A stretch of DNA of 64,000 nt from Moorena sp. SIOASIH (GCF_010671925.1 NZ_JAAHIH010000004.1:310001-374000), one strand, 5' to 3'; shown: positions 53,305 to 62,136, counted from the stretch's first letter. The notes: a model not told the origin generated them from the letters alone. Numbers and translations: made by a program.

Positions 53305-53607
53305 AATTAATTTCTCAAATAACTATTTTTGTAGATGCAATCACAAGAAACTGATGCAGCAGTTTCTTGACTCCCCTTGATCAGCCATTCCAGTTCAGAA
53401 CTTACCCTTGCATCCGTTGCTCAAGCCTAATTGTAGGGGCGCAAGGCTTGCTCCCTCACTATATGTAGCTAAGTTTTAGCTATTATGGTTTAGTAATTAG
53501 CTTTTTAAGCTAAAAATCTCCTAGCAAATTATCGTTAATAAAGCCCAATAAATTGCTTAACTTATTAAGATTAATTACGCAATAAAAACGTAAAACCAAG
53601 TCTTTTA

Positions 53608-53781
53608 GTAAGGATTCAGCTATCAGCTATCAGCTATCAGCTATCAGCTATCAGCTATCAGCTATCAGCTATCAGCTATCAGCTATCAGCTATCAGCTAT
53701 TAGCTATTAGCTTTGGGCCAAGGCTCACGCTACGGTAATGGCTCAGGGCTGACGGCTGACCGCTGATGGCTGAATGCTTAC
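53608..53781. mobile_element. GTAAGxATTCAGC-bounded element with CAGCTAT heptads
   Basis: GTAAGGATTCAGC at the left, GCTGAATGCTTAC at the right, about 13 CAGCTAT heptads inside plus a degenerate hairpin element (near 53716-53740). One base of the left end differs from the perfect inverse. Confidence 0.8.
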
Positions 53782-54156
53782 GTCTTTTATATTTCAATAA
53801 TCCCCCTAAATCTACCTGAATAAGGGAATTGAGGGTTTTCATTAGTGATTTGAGATATAGTACTGGTTCCAAATACCATTCTAAAATTTGGTTCACAGTC
53901 CATAGCTCATCAATCTAATGGCAGATTTTCACCCCGGTAGCATTTAGACTGTCTTCAACGGATTTAGCTTGATAATTTTAGCCCTTCAAGTCAATTAAAC
54001 TGTATCCTAATTAATCTATTTTTTCCACAAATACCTAAAATATTAATAAAACTTAAATTCTTTACCAAAATAAAAATAAGCTAAAATAATTAGCGATTAT
54101 TATAGATTTTACAAATGATATGTAAACCGATAGCGTTATTTTTTTATAATTAAAAA

Positions 54157-54195
54157 AACTCGGTATTCTTTACCCCTGTTAGCAGATACCGAGTT
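54157..54195 (-). terminator. rho-independent terminator after the ABC exporter gene
   Basis: AACTCGGTAT (54157-54166) pairs with ATACCGAGTT (54186-54195), a perfect 10-bp stem. On the minus strand it is followed by TTTTTTT. It lies about 370 bases downstream of the exporter stop and would end the main lasso operon before K2. Confidence 0.72.
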
Positions 54196-54324
54196 CCGTG
54201 TTACCTAAAGGCTTTAATTTTATGTTCACATCTCAAATGGAAATGCTATAGCAGTTCTCAATTGGGTGAGGTACCTCGTCCTAGGGAGTAGGGAGTAGGG
54301 AGTAGGGAGTAGGGAAGTCGGAAG

Positions 54325-54555
54325 GTAAGCATTCAGCGGTCAGCAGTCAGCGGTCAGGTTATTTTATTCAAAGGTGCGCTTTCCGCATCTAATTATTAAA
54401 TTCGCCACGGGTCGCACCTAAAAGCACCGATTGCGCTACGGGCACGCTGCGCGAACAGTACCGTGGCACAGGCTTCGACCCTGGGACGCATAAGCTAATA
54501 GCTGATAGCTGATAGCTAATAGCTGATAGCTGATAGCTAATAGCTGAATGCTTAC
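54325..54555. mobile_element. GTAAGCATTCAGC-bounded heptad element with nested repeat
   Basis: Perfect 13-bp ends GTAAGCATTCAGC and GCTGAATGCTTAC. A 48-bp AGGTGCG element (54372-54419) is nested inside, followed by GCTGATA/GCTAATA heptads (54490-54550). The right end lies only seven bases from the ABC gene stop. Confidence 0.85.
54372..54419. repeat. 48-bp AGGTGCG inverted-repeat element
   Basis: AGGTGCGCTTTCCGC...CACGGGTCGCACCT; third copy of the family (24032, 33998), here nested in a heptad element. Confidence 0.8.
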
Positions 54556-54562
54556 CTTCAAG

Positions 54563-56380
54563 TTAGCGATAATTTTTAGCCTGAGTTTCAAACAAATGGG
54601 CATAAGTACCATCTAACTGCATCAGTTCTGCATGGGTACCGCTTTCTACAATTGAACCTTGGTCCATCACATAGATCCGGTCAGCCATTTTGACAGTAGA
54701 TAAGCGATGGGTGATCAGAATAGCAGCTTGATCTTCGATCAGTTCGCGGAATTTCATAAACACCTCGTATTCTGCCTTAGGATCCATAGCAGAGGTAGGC
54801 TCATCTAATACAATAACCTGAGAGTCTCGTAGAAAAGCTCGTGCTAACGCTATTTTCTGCCATTGACCAATACTGAGTTCTTCCCCTTGGTCAAACAATT
54901 TCCCCAGCATAGTATTATACCCTTGGGGCAAACTAGTAATAACTTCATCAGCACCAGAACGACGAGCAGCATCAATAATAGTTTCGTGATCTCGTGGTAA
55001 ATCAATGTCCGCTAACCAGATATTTTCCTTAGCTGTGAAATTATATTTAGCGTAGTCTTGGAAAATCACACTGATTTGGCGGCGTAAGTCAGCTATTTTA
55101 AAATTGCGGATATCAATCCCATCAATGGTGATGCTGCCAGCGGTTGGATCGTACAAACGACACAAGAGTTTAATTAAGGTTGTTTTACCGGAACCGTTTT
55201 CTCCCACTAGCGCGATAGTTTCCCCTGGTCGCACTGTGAGGTTGATGTTTTTAAGTGCTTGACGAGTTGTAGTACCGTATTGGAAACTAACATGTTCGAA
55301 AACAATACCACGGCTCATGGAGTGGGGAATTGGTTTGGGATAAGTTGGTTCAACAACGTTAGGTTTTAGATCCAGAAATTCGTAGAGGTTAGCTAAGAAT
55401 AAGTTATCTTCATAAAGACCAGATATACTAGTTAGTAACCCTCGAATATTATTTTGTCCCCGCTGCAACGCTTGGTGATAAAGCACTAAATCTCCTAAGC
55501 GCAAATCTCCATGAACAGTTTGATAGACAATAAAGCCATAGACAGAAAAGATTAACATTCCTGCAACGGCTTGAGCACCGAAGTTAGCAAAGGAGCGTCC
55601 AGTGGCAATGGCTACTTTTTCTTTATATAGTTGCTCTCGGATGCGACGATACCAGTCAGTAAAGAAAACCCCTAAATCAAACAACCGAATTTCTTTAGCA
55701 AACTGGTCTGAGGTTAGCATGTAACCTAAATACATGGATTGCCGTTCCATGGGTGTTTTTTTACGCTGCCAACGATAGATAACCCGAGAGTATTTTACCC
55801 GCACCACCATCGCGGGCATGGCAGCAATAAATAAAATCCCAGCAATTCCCCAATGGAGGGAGAGTAATAAACTCACCATCGCCAACAAGGAAATACTATT
55901 TTGAGCTATCTGTGTGACACGATTTAGGACTCGGGGCGGTCGGTAGGGCGCTTCTTGTTGAGCTCGTTGTAACGTATCGTAGTATAGGGCATTTTCATAG
56001 TACTCCAAGTCAGCTTCAAGGGATTTACTATGAAGAATCCCTTGCATGTAGTCAGTCACTCGCTGAGAATGAGCAGTATTGACTACTTCAGTTAATGAGT
56101 TCAAAAGAGTAGTGACAAGTGTAACTGTACCGGCTAAGATAAGGAAAAGTAAAACATCACTAAATACCGCTTGTTTATCAGCATTAAGTAATCCGTCAGT
56201 TACTGTATCAATTATTAATTTGGTAAGATAAATTGATAGTAGAGGTAATATCCCCTGAACCAGCAAAAGTCCTACGCGAGTTCCTGTCAAAAAGGGACTG
56301 CTTTGCCAGACTAGACGCAGTGCAGGCAAAAGGCGTAATGTTTGCTGGATTTTTGTTCTTAAAGTTTTGCCTGCTCCCAT
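54563..56380 (-). CDS. ABC exporter (permease fused to ATPase), lasso-cluster D protein
   Basis: A 605-residue half-transporter with an N-terminal six-helix membrane domain (about 25-310; for example GLLLVQGILPLLSIYLTKLI and GTVTLVTTLLNSLTEVV) and a C-terminal ATPase: Walker A VGENGSGKTTLIKLL, Q-loop VIFQDYAKYN, signature LSIGQWQKIALARA, Walker B VIVLDEPTSAMD, and switch ITHRLS. No N-terminal C39 peptidase is present, which fits lasso exporters where B2 removes the leader. It is the sixth type of gene in the cluster, 390 bases downstream of K1. Confidence 0.93.
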   Translation of the reverse strand: MGAGKTLRTKIQQTLRLLPALRLVWQSSPFLTGTRVGLLLVQGILPLLSIYLTKLIIDTVTDGLLNADKQAVFSDVLLFLILAGTVTLVTTLLNSLTEVVNTAHSQRVTDYMQGILHSKSLEADLEYYENALYYDTLQRAQQEAPYRPPRVLNRVTQIAQNSISLLAMVSLLLSLHWGIAGILFIAAMPAMVVRVKYSRVIYRWQRKKTPMERQSMYLGYMLTSDQFAKEIRLFDLGVFFTDWYRRIREQLYKEKVAIATGRSFANFGAQAVAGMLIFSVYGFIVYQTVHGDLRLGDLVLYHQALQRGQNNIRGLLTSISGLYEDNLFLANLYEFLDLKPNVVEPTYPKPIPHSMSRGIVFEHVSFQYGTTTRQALKNINLTVRPGETIALVGENGSGKTTLIKLLCRLYDPTAGSITIDGIDIRNFKIADLRRQISVIFQDYAKYNFTAKENIWLADIDLPRDHETIIDAARRSGADEVITSLPQGYNTMLGKLFDQGEELSIGQWQKIALARAFLRDSQVIVLDEPTSAMDPKAEYEVFMKFRELIEDQAAILITHRLSTVKMADRIYVMDQGSIVESGTHAELMQLDGTYAHLFETQAKNYR

Positions 56381-56770
56381 TTTTTGTGTTAAAGTTTAGT
56401 TGGTTTAAAGTTAGTTGTTTGAAAGTTGAAGGTTAGTTGGTTGAAGGTTGTCTGTCAGAATTAAGAATGTAGAATGTAGAATGTAGAATTAAGAATGTAG
56501 AATGTAGAATGTAGAATTTCAAATTCTTAATTCTTAATTCTTAATTCTTAATTCTTAATTCAAAAATATTGTTCGCCTTTGGCGTTCCCGTAGGGTAGGT
56601 TAGTTGGTTGAAGGTTAGTTGGTTTAAGGGGTGAAGCTTTACTAGACCTCTTGCAAAAGTATTATCTTCTTGCAGTCGTGAAGGTAAGAAACCACGCCAG
56701 TTGCTGATCTGATGCCCTATCTCCCCATCTCCCCACACCTCCCACACTTCCTACACCTCCCTATCTTTTC
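56381..56770. other. spacer with heptads
   Basis: GTAGAAT and TTAATTC heptads at 56460-56560, TTAGTTGGTTGAAGG duplications (56400-56450 and 56600-56620) and a TTCGCC-TTT-GGCG hairpin with TTCCCGTAG near 56571-56595. No gene. Confidence 0.75.
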
Positions 56771-57706
56771 CTATTCCCTGTTGCCGACTTCTGCAAGAAG
56801 TCTAGTGTTGAGGGTATTGTTTTTACTACTATCAGAAGTAGTTATTTCTTCGATATCTTTCTCCACCAAGGCCACTAGATCAGGAAGTTCCATTAGATTA
56901 GGCTTTCTGGTGAAGCGACAGATAGATACAGTCTTGATTAGACTGGCGCATTGACGCAGATGAGTACTGACACAGTCTGGAGCGATTAGCACATCTACAT
57001 CACGGCTATGACGGACTACTTCAGGGAAAGCTTGTTGAGGCGTTAGCTTGGTAATCTGATGTTCGTCTCCCTTGGCCAATACATAGAGCCGCTTCAGGGG
57101 TACAGCAGTGCGTTGAAACCCATGAGTGAATGTGTAGGAAAGCTTTGGTGCGTTTGGGTAAAGAGGAGGTAAGTTCTTAGAATTGTGTCCTAGAGAATCA
57201 GCTGCTGATGGCCAAAGTTTAATCTGAGGGAAGCTAGGAATAATTAAAGGATATCCTTCATCAAGGTTGACAGGCATGACATCATCAGTTATAATCTGAT
57301 AACCCTTCCGATGAAACGCTCCTGCTAAGGTGGATTTACCCCAACCTGACCCACCCATGAATGCGATCGCTTGATTGTTGACCACAATGCTGCTAGCATG
57401 GAGCACTAGCAATCCCCGCTGTCGCAGCACCACAGACATACAAGCTCCAAGGATGTTAGGGCTTAGCTTGGACTGGTCTGCTCCTGTCACAGGTTCGATA
57501 GTAATCTCTCGCCCATCTTCAATCAAAACCTTTGCTTTGCCATGCAATTCCCCAAGGACACGGTTGCTCCAATTGGCTGTTTCTGGAGGAAGATGACTCA
57601 ATTTCCCTAAACGTATAATCACATCAGGGGAACCATCAGAGTCCATTAGCTCGGGTAAGGGAATCTCTGAGTGAATACAAAGGTTGTAGGCCGTATAGAT
57701 GTACAT
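56771..57706 (-). CDS. HPr-kinase-like protein 1 (lasso-cluster kinase K1)
   Basis: A 311-residue homologue of the HprK-like kinases of lasso clusters. The P-loop FMGGSGWGKSTLAGAF is preceded by RGLLVLHASSIVVNNQAIAF and followed by GYQIITDDVMPVNLDEGYPL, with IPSFPQIKLWP further on. The N-terminus MYIYTAYNLCIHSEIPLPEL corresponds to FSYFAYGLGIHSALPIPEF of K2. Expected role: ATP-dependent phosphorylation of the precursor or product, probably on Ser. It follows the precursor genes after 440 bases of repeat-rich DNA and precedes the exporter. Confidence 0.85.
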   Translation of the reverse strand: MYIYTAYNLCIHSEIPLPELMDSDGSPDVIIRLGKLSHLPPETANWSNRVLGELHGKAKVLIEDGREITIEPVTGADQSKLSPNILGACMSVVLRQRGLLVLHASSIVVNNQAIAFMGGSGWGKSTLAGAFHRKGYQIITDDVMPVNLDEGYPLIIPSFPQIKLWPSAADSLGHNSKNLPPLYPNAPKLSYTFTHGFQRTAVPLKRLYVLAKGDEHQITKLTPQQAFPEVVRHSRDVDVLIAPDCVSTHLRQCASLIKTVSICRFTRKPNLMELPDLVALVEKDIEEITTSDSSKNNTLNTRLLAEVGNRE

Positions 57707-58147
57707 GATTGATACTTAGAAGCAGGTTAAATTTGATCGGAGAACTTGATAGCAGAAAAGGCGGCGTTGGTTAATAATGGAATGATTTTAAGAGTGAGGT
57801 GGAATAGGCATCTTGCCTGTTCGAGTTTTGTGGAATAGGCATCTTGCCTGTTCGAGTTTTGTGGAATAGGCATCTTGCCTGTTCGGGGATCTTTTGGTGC
57901 GGGCAGGATGCCCACTCTACTCCTATTCATTCAAAGACTGACGCAACGCCGAAAAGGCGTCCCCTAACTCTAGCCAAGACCCTTCTGCTGAGTAAATCTT
58001 GCAGCACTAACGAGTTGGGGAGTAGTGCTAGGCAATCAAGGTGGGAGTTGCCTAGGGATGATCTTGGTAGTAGTAGATAACGCCTTTGTCGCCCTTGGTG
58101 ATGGGGCTACTCATATTGATTACTCACCATCACCAGTGGTAATCGTT
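57707..58147. other. spacer between precursors and K1
   Basis: Three tandem GGAATAGGCATCTTGCCTGTTCGAGTTTTGT-type units (about 35 nt apart, 57800-57885) of the GGGCATCCTGCCC palindrome class, a GGGCAGGATGCCCAC copy at 57902, and the phrase GACGCAACGCCGAAAAGGCGTC. No gene. Confidence 0.7.
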
Positions 58148-58360
58148 TTATGGTAGACGGTCTTCGAGTTTGAAGGGATCACAATTACCATTGTTATCGC
58201 AGTCTAGGCTGATTGAGTCATCGGATGTAGGAGGAGCATTTGGATCCAAATTACCATTAAAAATCAGGACATCTGCAATCCGATCAGGCCCACTGATTTC
58301 GGTGAGCTCCTCAATAGAACCGTGAACAATCATCTCTGGAGTAGTGTAGGTCTTTTGCAT
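58148..58360 (-). CDS. lasso-type precursor peptide A1
   Basis: 70 residues. The leader MQKTYTTPEMIVHGSIEELT has the Y-x2-P-x6-G-x4-LT pattern bound by the B1 RRE. Core start is ambiguous: with the usual Thr at -2, the core begins at Ile22 and Asp30 is position 9 (ISGPDRIAD); if the first Gly is used, Asp30 is position 7 (GPDRIAD). Either gives a legal macrolactam ring. After it come VLIFNG and a long tail with SDDSISLDCDNNGNCDPF, where DCDNNGNCD (53-61) mimics a calcium-loop with two Cys. A1 alone ends KLEDRLP. Shine-Dalgarno AAGGAA lies 10 bases before ATG. Confidence 0.8.
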   Translation of the reverse strand: MQKTYTTPEMIVHGSIEELTEISGPDRIADVLIFNGNLDPNAPPTSDDSISLDCDNNGNCDPFKLEDRLP

Positions 58361-58447
58361 GGTGTTACTTTCCTTGTACTTTTTGTGGTTTAAGGTAGTG
58401 ACACCCTGAGTTAAACTATTGATTACTCATGATCAGTAGTAATCCTG

Positions 58448-58645
58448 TTACGGTAGTTGGAACGGATCACAATTACCATTGTTATCGCAGTCTAGGCTGC
58501 TTGAGTCATCTGATGTAGCCTGGGGATTAGCGACATCACCATTGAAAATCAGCACATCTCGAATGTGATCAGGCCCAGTGACTTCAGTCAGCTCCTCAAT
58601 GGTGCCGTGAACAATCATTTCTGGTGTAGTGTAGGTCTTTTGCAT
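58448..58645 (-). CDS. lasso-type precursor peptide A2
   Basis: 65 residues, same leader (MQKTYTTPEMIVHGTIEELTE), ring segment VTGPDHIRD with the Asp in the same place, VLIFNG, spacer DVANPQAT, then SDDSSSLDCDNNGNCDPF and a QLP end. The ring candidate differs from A1 at three positions, and the tail motif is identical, which suggests the tail has its own function. The upstream 85 bases are almost the same as those of A1 and A3, showing recent tandem duplication. Confidence 0.8.
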   Translation of the reverse strand: MQKTYTTPEMIVHGTIEELTEVTGPDHIRDVLIFNGDVANPQATSDDSSSLDCDNNGNCDPFQLP

Positions 58646-58732
58646 GGTGTTACTTTCCTTGTACTTTTTGTGGTTTAAGGTAGTGACACCCTGAGTTAAA
58701 CTATTGATTACTCATGATCAGTAGTAATCCTG

Positions 58733-58930
58733 TTACTGTAGTTCGAACGGATTACAATTACCATTGTTATCGCAGTCTAGGCTGATTGAGTCATCTGATT
58801 GAGCCTGGGGATTATTCAAATCACCATTGAAAATCAGGACATCTGCCATCCGATCAGGTCCACTGATTTCGGTGAGCTCTTCAATAGAACCGTGAACAAT
58901 CATTTCTGGTGTAGTGTAGCTTTTTAGCAT
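58733..58930 (-). CDS. lasso-type precursor peptide A3
   Basis: 65 residues, leader MLKSYTTPEMIVHGSIEELTE, ring segment ISGPDRMAD, VLIFNG, spacer DLNNPQAQ and the tail SDDSISLDCDNNGNCNPF with ELQ end. The last loop position is Asn instead of Asp. It keeps all features of A1 and A2. Confidence 0.8.
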   Translation of the reverse strand: MLKSYTTPEMIVHGSIEELTEISGPDRMADVLIFNGDLNNPQAQSDDSISLDCDNNGNCNPFELQ

Positions 58931-59110
58931 GGTGTTAATTTCGTTGTACTTATTGTGGTTTCAGGTAGTCACACCCTGATTTAAACTATTAATTACTCAC
59001 TAATTACTCACTATCACCAGTAGTAATCCTGTTACGGTTGTATAGACTCAACACAATCCTCACTAGTGCAGTTTATGCTCTGTGAGTGATCTGATTGAGC
59101 CGTAACATCA

Positions 59111-59266
59111 CTATGGTAGGGTGATGCTCTGTGAGTCATCTGATTCAGCTATCACCTGACCACCGACAATCAAGACATCTGAAATGTGATCAGGTCCATT
59201 GATTTCGGTCAGCTCCTCAATGGTGCCGTGAACAATGATCTCTGGTGTAGTGTAGGTTTTTAGCAT
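59111..59266 (-). CDS. lasso-type precursor peptide A4, shortened
   Basis: 51 residues, ATG ending at 59266, stop at 59111-59113. Leader MLKTYTTPEIIVHGTIEELTE, ring segment INGPDHISD, then VLIVGGQVIAESDDSQSITLP and stop. It lacks the DCDNNGNCD tail. Downstream the phrase GCTCTGTGAGT-ATCTGATT-AGC is duplicated (59060-59100 and 59125-59150), and after a frame change the DNA reads AQSDHSQSINCTSEDCVES, the remnant of a tail with two Cys. So the short form arose by an internal duplication. The leader and ring are intact and could still be processed. Confidence 0.72.
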   Translation of the reverse strand: MLKTYTTPEIIVHGTIEELTEINGPDHISDVLIVGGQVIAESDDSQSITLP

Positions 59267-59385
59267 GGTTTTATTTTCCTTTTGCTGATAGTAATTTAAG
59301 GTAGTTACAGCCTGAATTGGACTTACGGTGTTTCAAAGGTTGTGCCCAAACCACAATCCCAAGTAGATTCCCTGCCAAGTTAGAC

Positions 59386-61404
59386 TTAGGGTGTCGCTTG
59401 GGTGCGGTCAAGCCACAAGGCCAAGATGATTCCCTGCCAGACTGTCATGCAGTCTTTTTCTCGCACCCTGCCTCCTGAGGTCATGCGTCGATGAACTTGT
59501 CTCAGAAAGTCTGTGTCAACGTACCCTTCAATGAGTTCAAGCTTATTCAAGATCACGTCGTCGAACACCTGACGATTTAGGGTGAGCAGACCGTGAATAA
59601 AGTTTGGACCCATATGGGCTTTGCCTCCTCGCCACTGGACAGCTTTTGGTAAAATATCTGCCATCCCACGACGCAACACCATCCGACTCCATCCCTGGTA
59701 GAGTTTCTGCTCGGAAGGTAGTGCTAGACAGAATTCAAGTACCCGCTTATCCATAAAGGGATGACGAGCTTCGAGGGAAAATGCAGCATTGTAGCGGTCG
59801 AGCTGCTCTAGAATCAGGGGAAATATACCTTGGCTTAGATTACGCCAGTGGTCTTCTCTGACTGTGAGTGATGGTTGATCTGACTTATCCAATGCTTGGA
59901 TACGCTGATCAATACCAATGCGTTCAGCAAAGTTGCGGTTAACCAAAGGTGCAACAGGAGTAGCTGACTTGTCTTGTCTGCGCCACTTTCGCCAAAGTTG
60001 CTTGATTGCTTCTGGAACTAACGCCTTGAGTCCATGATTGACCAACAGGTGCTTACGGGAGATGCCAAAACGCTTGTGAATCTGATGTACAGCTTTACCA
60101 AAGGCAATCCACCGTAACTGCTTTGCCAGTGTTTTTAGGTGTAGGATACTGTAGTGTTTAATCAGCCTTTGGGGTGAGTTACCAAAATGTTGGGAAAATG
60201 CTTCAGCCTCCTGGACAAAGGTTTCCCACTGTCCTTGATGGGCTAATTCTGTCAATCTAGACACACCATGAAACACGACATTATCGCCATCGAGACCATC
60301 TAAAACAATTCGCATCCCTGCTTGCTGAGCAGCTTGACTCAGTCGCCAAGGATAATGATGACTTGGACCAAGTAAGGCTTCGTCTTCATACTGCCAAATG
60401 TCGTCAATGTCTGACAGCGGACCAAACTGATCAGCATGGACATAGTGGGGAATCAGTCCACCCTGTTCTAAAACGGCATTGATGAAGGGACGTTCATCAC
60501 ATTCAGTGACTTTGTCAAAAATGTTGGAGAAGCTGTGGAGTTGAGCTTCTCCTGCTTCAGCTAGTAGTTTCCTGGCTACACAAGTGATTGAGGAAGAATC
60601 TAATCCACCGCTCAAGTGAGAACCAATGGCAAAAGCACTACGAAGACGACAACGAACTGCTTCGGTAAAGATGTCACGAAATGCTTTAGCATAGGCTTCG
60701 TCAGAGTCTAAGATCAGCTCACGATTGGGGTCTAGAGACCAGTAACAGTTTAGCTCTATGCCTGACTGACTAACGACCATGGTGTGAGCAGGAGGAAGCC
60801 GCAGAATGTTGTCATAGGTGGTGATAACTTTGTCTTCCATCATCAGGGCGACATAGTCAGCCATCCTGACTTCGTTAAGACGCTTTGGCACGAAGGGTAA
60901 ACAGAAAAGTGCTTTGATTTCGGAGGCAAAAATAAACCCTTGACCGGATTGGTGATAGTAATAGAAAGGCTTAACCCCAACATGGTCTCTAGCACAGAAG
61001 AGGATCTGCTTGTGCTTATCCCAGATAGCGAAGGCAAAGTCACCTAATAGTTTTTCTGGACACTGCTCTCCCCATTTTTCATAAGCTGCTAATATCAGTT
61101 GGCTATCGGTAATTTTTTCGGCTGGATGGTGGTTTAACTCTAGAGCAACAATCAGTTCATCTCGATTATCAATCCGAGCATCAGCAGTAATAACTAGATT
61201 TCTGGAGTGATTAACTAGAGGTAACTTTTCCAGCAGCGATTCAGGGGTAGTCCAAAGCATCCGATGACCGAGACCAACAGACCCCTGGCACCAGATATCT
61301 GCTCCGTCTGGTCCCCGGTGGGCAAGGATATCTAACATTTGCCCAATATTTTCCCGGTCTATTGGTTCGTGGTCGAGGTAGTAAATCCCGACAATGCCAC
61401 TCAT
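59386..61404 (-). CDS. lasso cyclase (asparagine-synthetase-like C protein)
   Basis: A 672-residue protein with an N-terminal glutamine-amidotransferase-like half and a C-terminal ATP-PPi synthetase half. It starts MSGIVGIYYLDHEPID: true AsnB has Cys2 (MCGI), here Ser2, so no ammonia can be released from Gln, as in lasso cyclases. Other motifs: DILAHRGPDGADIW, LLGDFAFAIWDK, FCARDHVGVKPFYY, the PP-loop HLSGGLDSSSITC and RHPFMDKRVLEFCLALP. Role: adenylate the Asp side chain of the core and let the N-terminal amine close the macrolactam. Its ATG overlaps the B2 stop (ATGA), and A4 follows 119 bases later. Confidence 0.93.
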   Translation of the reverse strand: MSGIVGIYYLDHEPIDRENIGQMLDILAHRGPDGADIWCQGSVGLGHRMLWTTPESLLEKLPLVNHSRNLVITADARIDNRDELIVALELNHHPAEKITDSQLILAAYEKWGEQCPEKLLGDFAFAIWDKHKQILFCARDHVGVKPFYYYHQSGQGFIFASEIKALFCLPFVPKRLNEVRMADYVALMMEDKVITTYDNILRLPPAHTMVVSQSGIELNCYWSLDPNRELILDSDEAYAKAFRDIFTEAVRCRLRSAFAIGSHLSGGLDSSSITCVARKLLAEAGEAQLHSFSNIFDKVTECDERPFINAVLEQGGLIPHYVHADQFGPLSDIDDIWQYEDEALLGPSHHYPWRLSQAAQQAGMRIVLDGLDGDNVVFHGVSRLTELAHQGQWETFVQEAEAFSQHFGNSPQRLIKHYSILHLKTLAKQLRWIAFGKAVHQIHKRFGISRKHLLVNHGLKALVPEAIKQLWRKWRRQDKSATPVAPLVNRNFAERIGIDQRIQALDKSDQPSLTVREDHWRNLSQGIFPLILEQLDRYNAAFSLEARHPFMDKRVLEFCLALPSEQKLYQGWSRMVLRRGMADILPKAVQWRGGKAHMGPNFIHGLLTLNRQVFDDVILNKLELIEGYVDTDFLRQVHRRMTSGGRVREKDCMTVWQGIILALWLDRTQATP

Positions 61405-61847
61405 AGTTTGCCTCCTTTAAACGATGGTAGTGGGGTAAACCGTGAAAGGTCTCTGAGATAGCCGATCACAACCTGTCCTTGGTTTTCCACCCATGCATGA
61501 GCTTCTAATTTTCCTCCCTCCCCTTTGGCAACACCAATTCTGAGTTGAGGGGAGTAACCACAGCGACTCATCAGTACTTGTGTGGTTAATGCTCTAGCTA
61601 AACACTTCACACCACCTGGCATGTAGCGACTGCTAAGATTAACAGCTCCGACAATTTTGCTTAGGTTAGTTTGGTTTACGCCTTGAGCTTTAGGCGATGG
61701 CTGACTGATTTTTGCTAACAGTCGCCGCAATGTCTGAAATGGTAGTAACCATAGCGCTAGTCTGATTAATCCTAGTAAAATGAACGTGTTAATTACAAGT
61801 TGACGTTCTCTACTAGTAAGGCGCAAAAACTTACGCAACCGCTTCAT
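61401..61847 (-). CDS. lasso leader peptidase B2 (transglutaminase-like)
   Basis: A 148-residue McjB-C/transglutaminase-like cysteine protease. The catalytic Cys is in GGVKCLARALTTQVLMSRCG, His in LEAHAWVENQGQVV and the acidic partner probably in YLRDLSRFTPL. The N-terminal 45 residues are hydrophobic (FILLGLIRLALWLLPFQTL), possibly a membrane anchor. B2 removes the leader after recognition by B1. It overlaps B1 by 17 bases and the cyclase by four. Confidence 0.93.
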   Translation of the reverse strand: MKRLRKFLRLTSRERQLVINTFILLGLIRLALWLLPFQTLRRLLAKISQPSPKAQGVNQTNLSKIVGAVNLSSRYMPGGVKCLARALTTQVLMSRCGYSPQLRIGVAKGEGGKLEAHAWVENQGQVVIGYLRDLSRFTPLPSFKGGKL

Positions 61848-62136
61848 CTTTTACCTCAATTAGCCCAACTGCTGCGAATTCTTGGAGTAATGCCAACAGA
61901 TCGCGATCGCATTTTTCCGGCTCAACTTCATATTCTGTTAGCAGTGCATTCTGAATTTCCTCTAAAGTTTTAGGTTCCTGGATCAGATTCCAGATGCTAG
62001 CACCTACTGTATTCAAGCCATAGTAAACTCCGGACTTCATGTCGAGGATGATTGCCTCTCCTCCGAGATCAGAAGATAGTTGCTCTTGAGTTGCTACTAC
62101 AATTGAAGACTTTGAGATAGTACAATCCAAACTCAT
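61831..62136 (-). CDS. lasso B1 / RiPP recognition element (PqqD-like)
   Basis: A 101-residue PqqD-fold protein: VVATQEQLSSDLGGEAIILDMKSGVYYGLNTVGASIWNLIQEP carries the beta-strand/helix that binds leaders, followed by a helical LLTEYEVEPEKCDRDLLALLQEF. It should bind the YTTPE leader and bring it to B2 and the cyclase. First gene of the operon; the promoter is expected within 62137-62300. Its first codons (MSLDCTISK) resemble those of K2. Confidence 0.93.
   Translation of the reverse strand: MSLDCTISKSSIVVATQEQLSSDLGGEAIILDMKSGVYYGLNTVGASIWNLIQEPKTLEEIQNALLTEYEVEPEKCDRDLLALLQEFAAVGLIEVKDEAVA

Larger units (their letters stand above)
53305..54562. other. 1.26-kb spacer with heptad elements and a terminator
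   Basis: Holds the elements at 53608-53781 and 54325-54555, a terminator at 54157-54195 and GTAGGGA heptads (54283-54315). Searching the minus strand for a precursor-like YTTPE start found none. No gene is supported. Confidence 0.75.

Noticed and set aside
53305..54562. Hidden fifth lasso precursor beside K2
   Set aside because: No YTTPE-like leader or LTE-(I/V)-x-GPD motif in either strand; spacer is repeats and a terminator.
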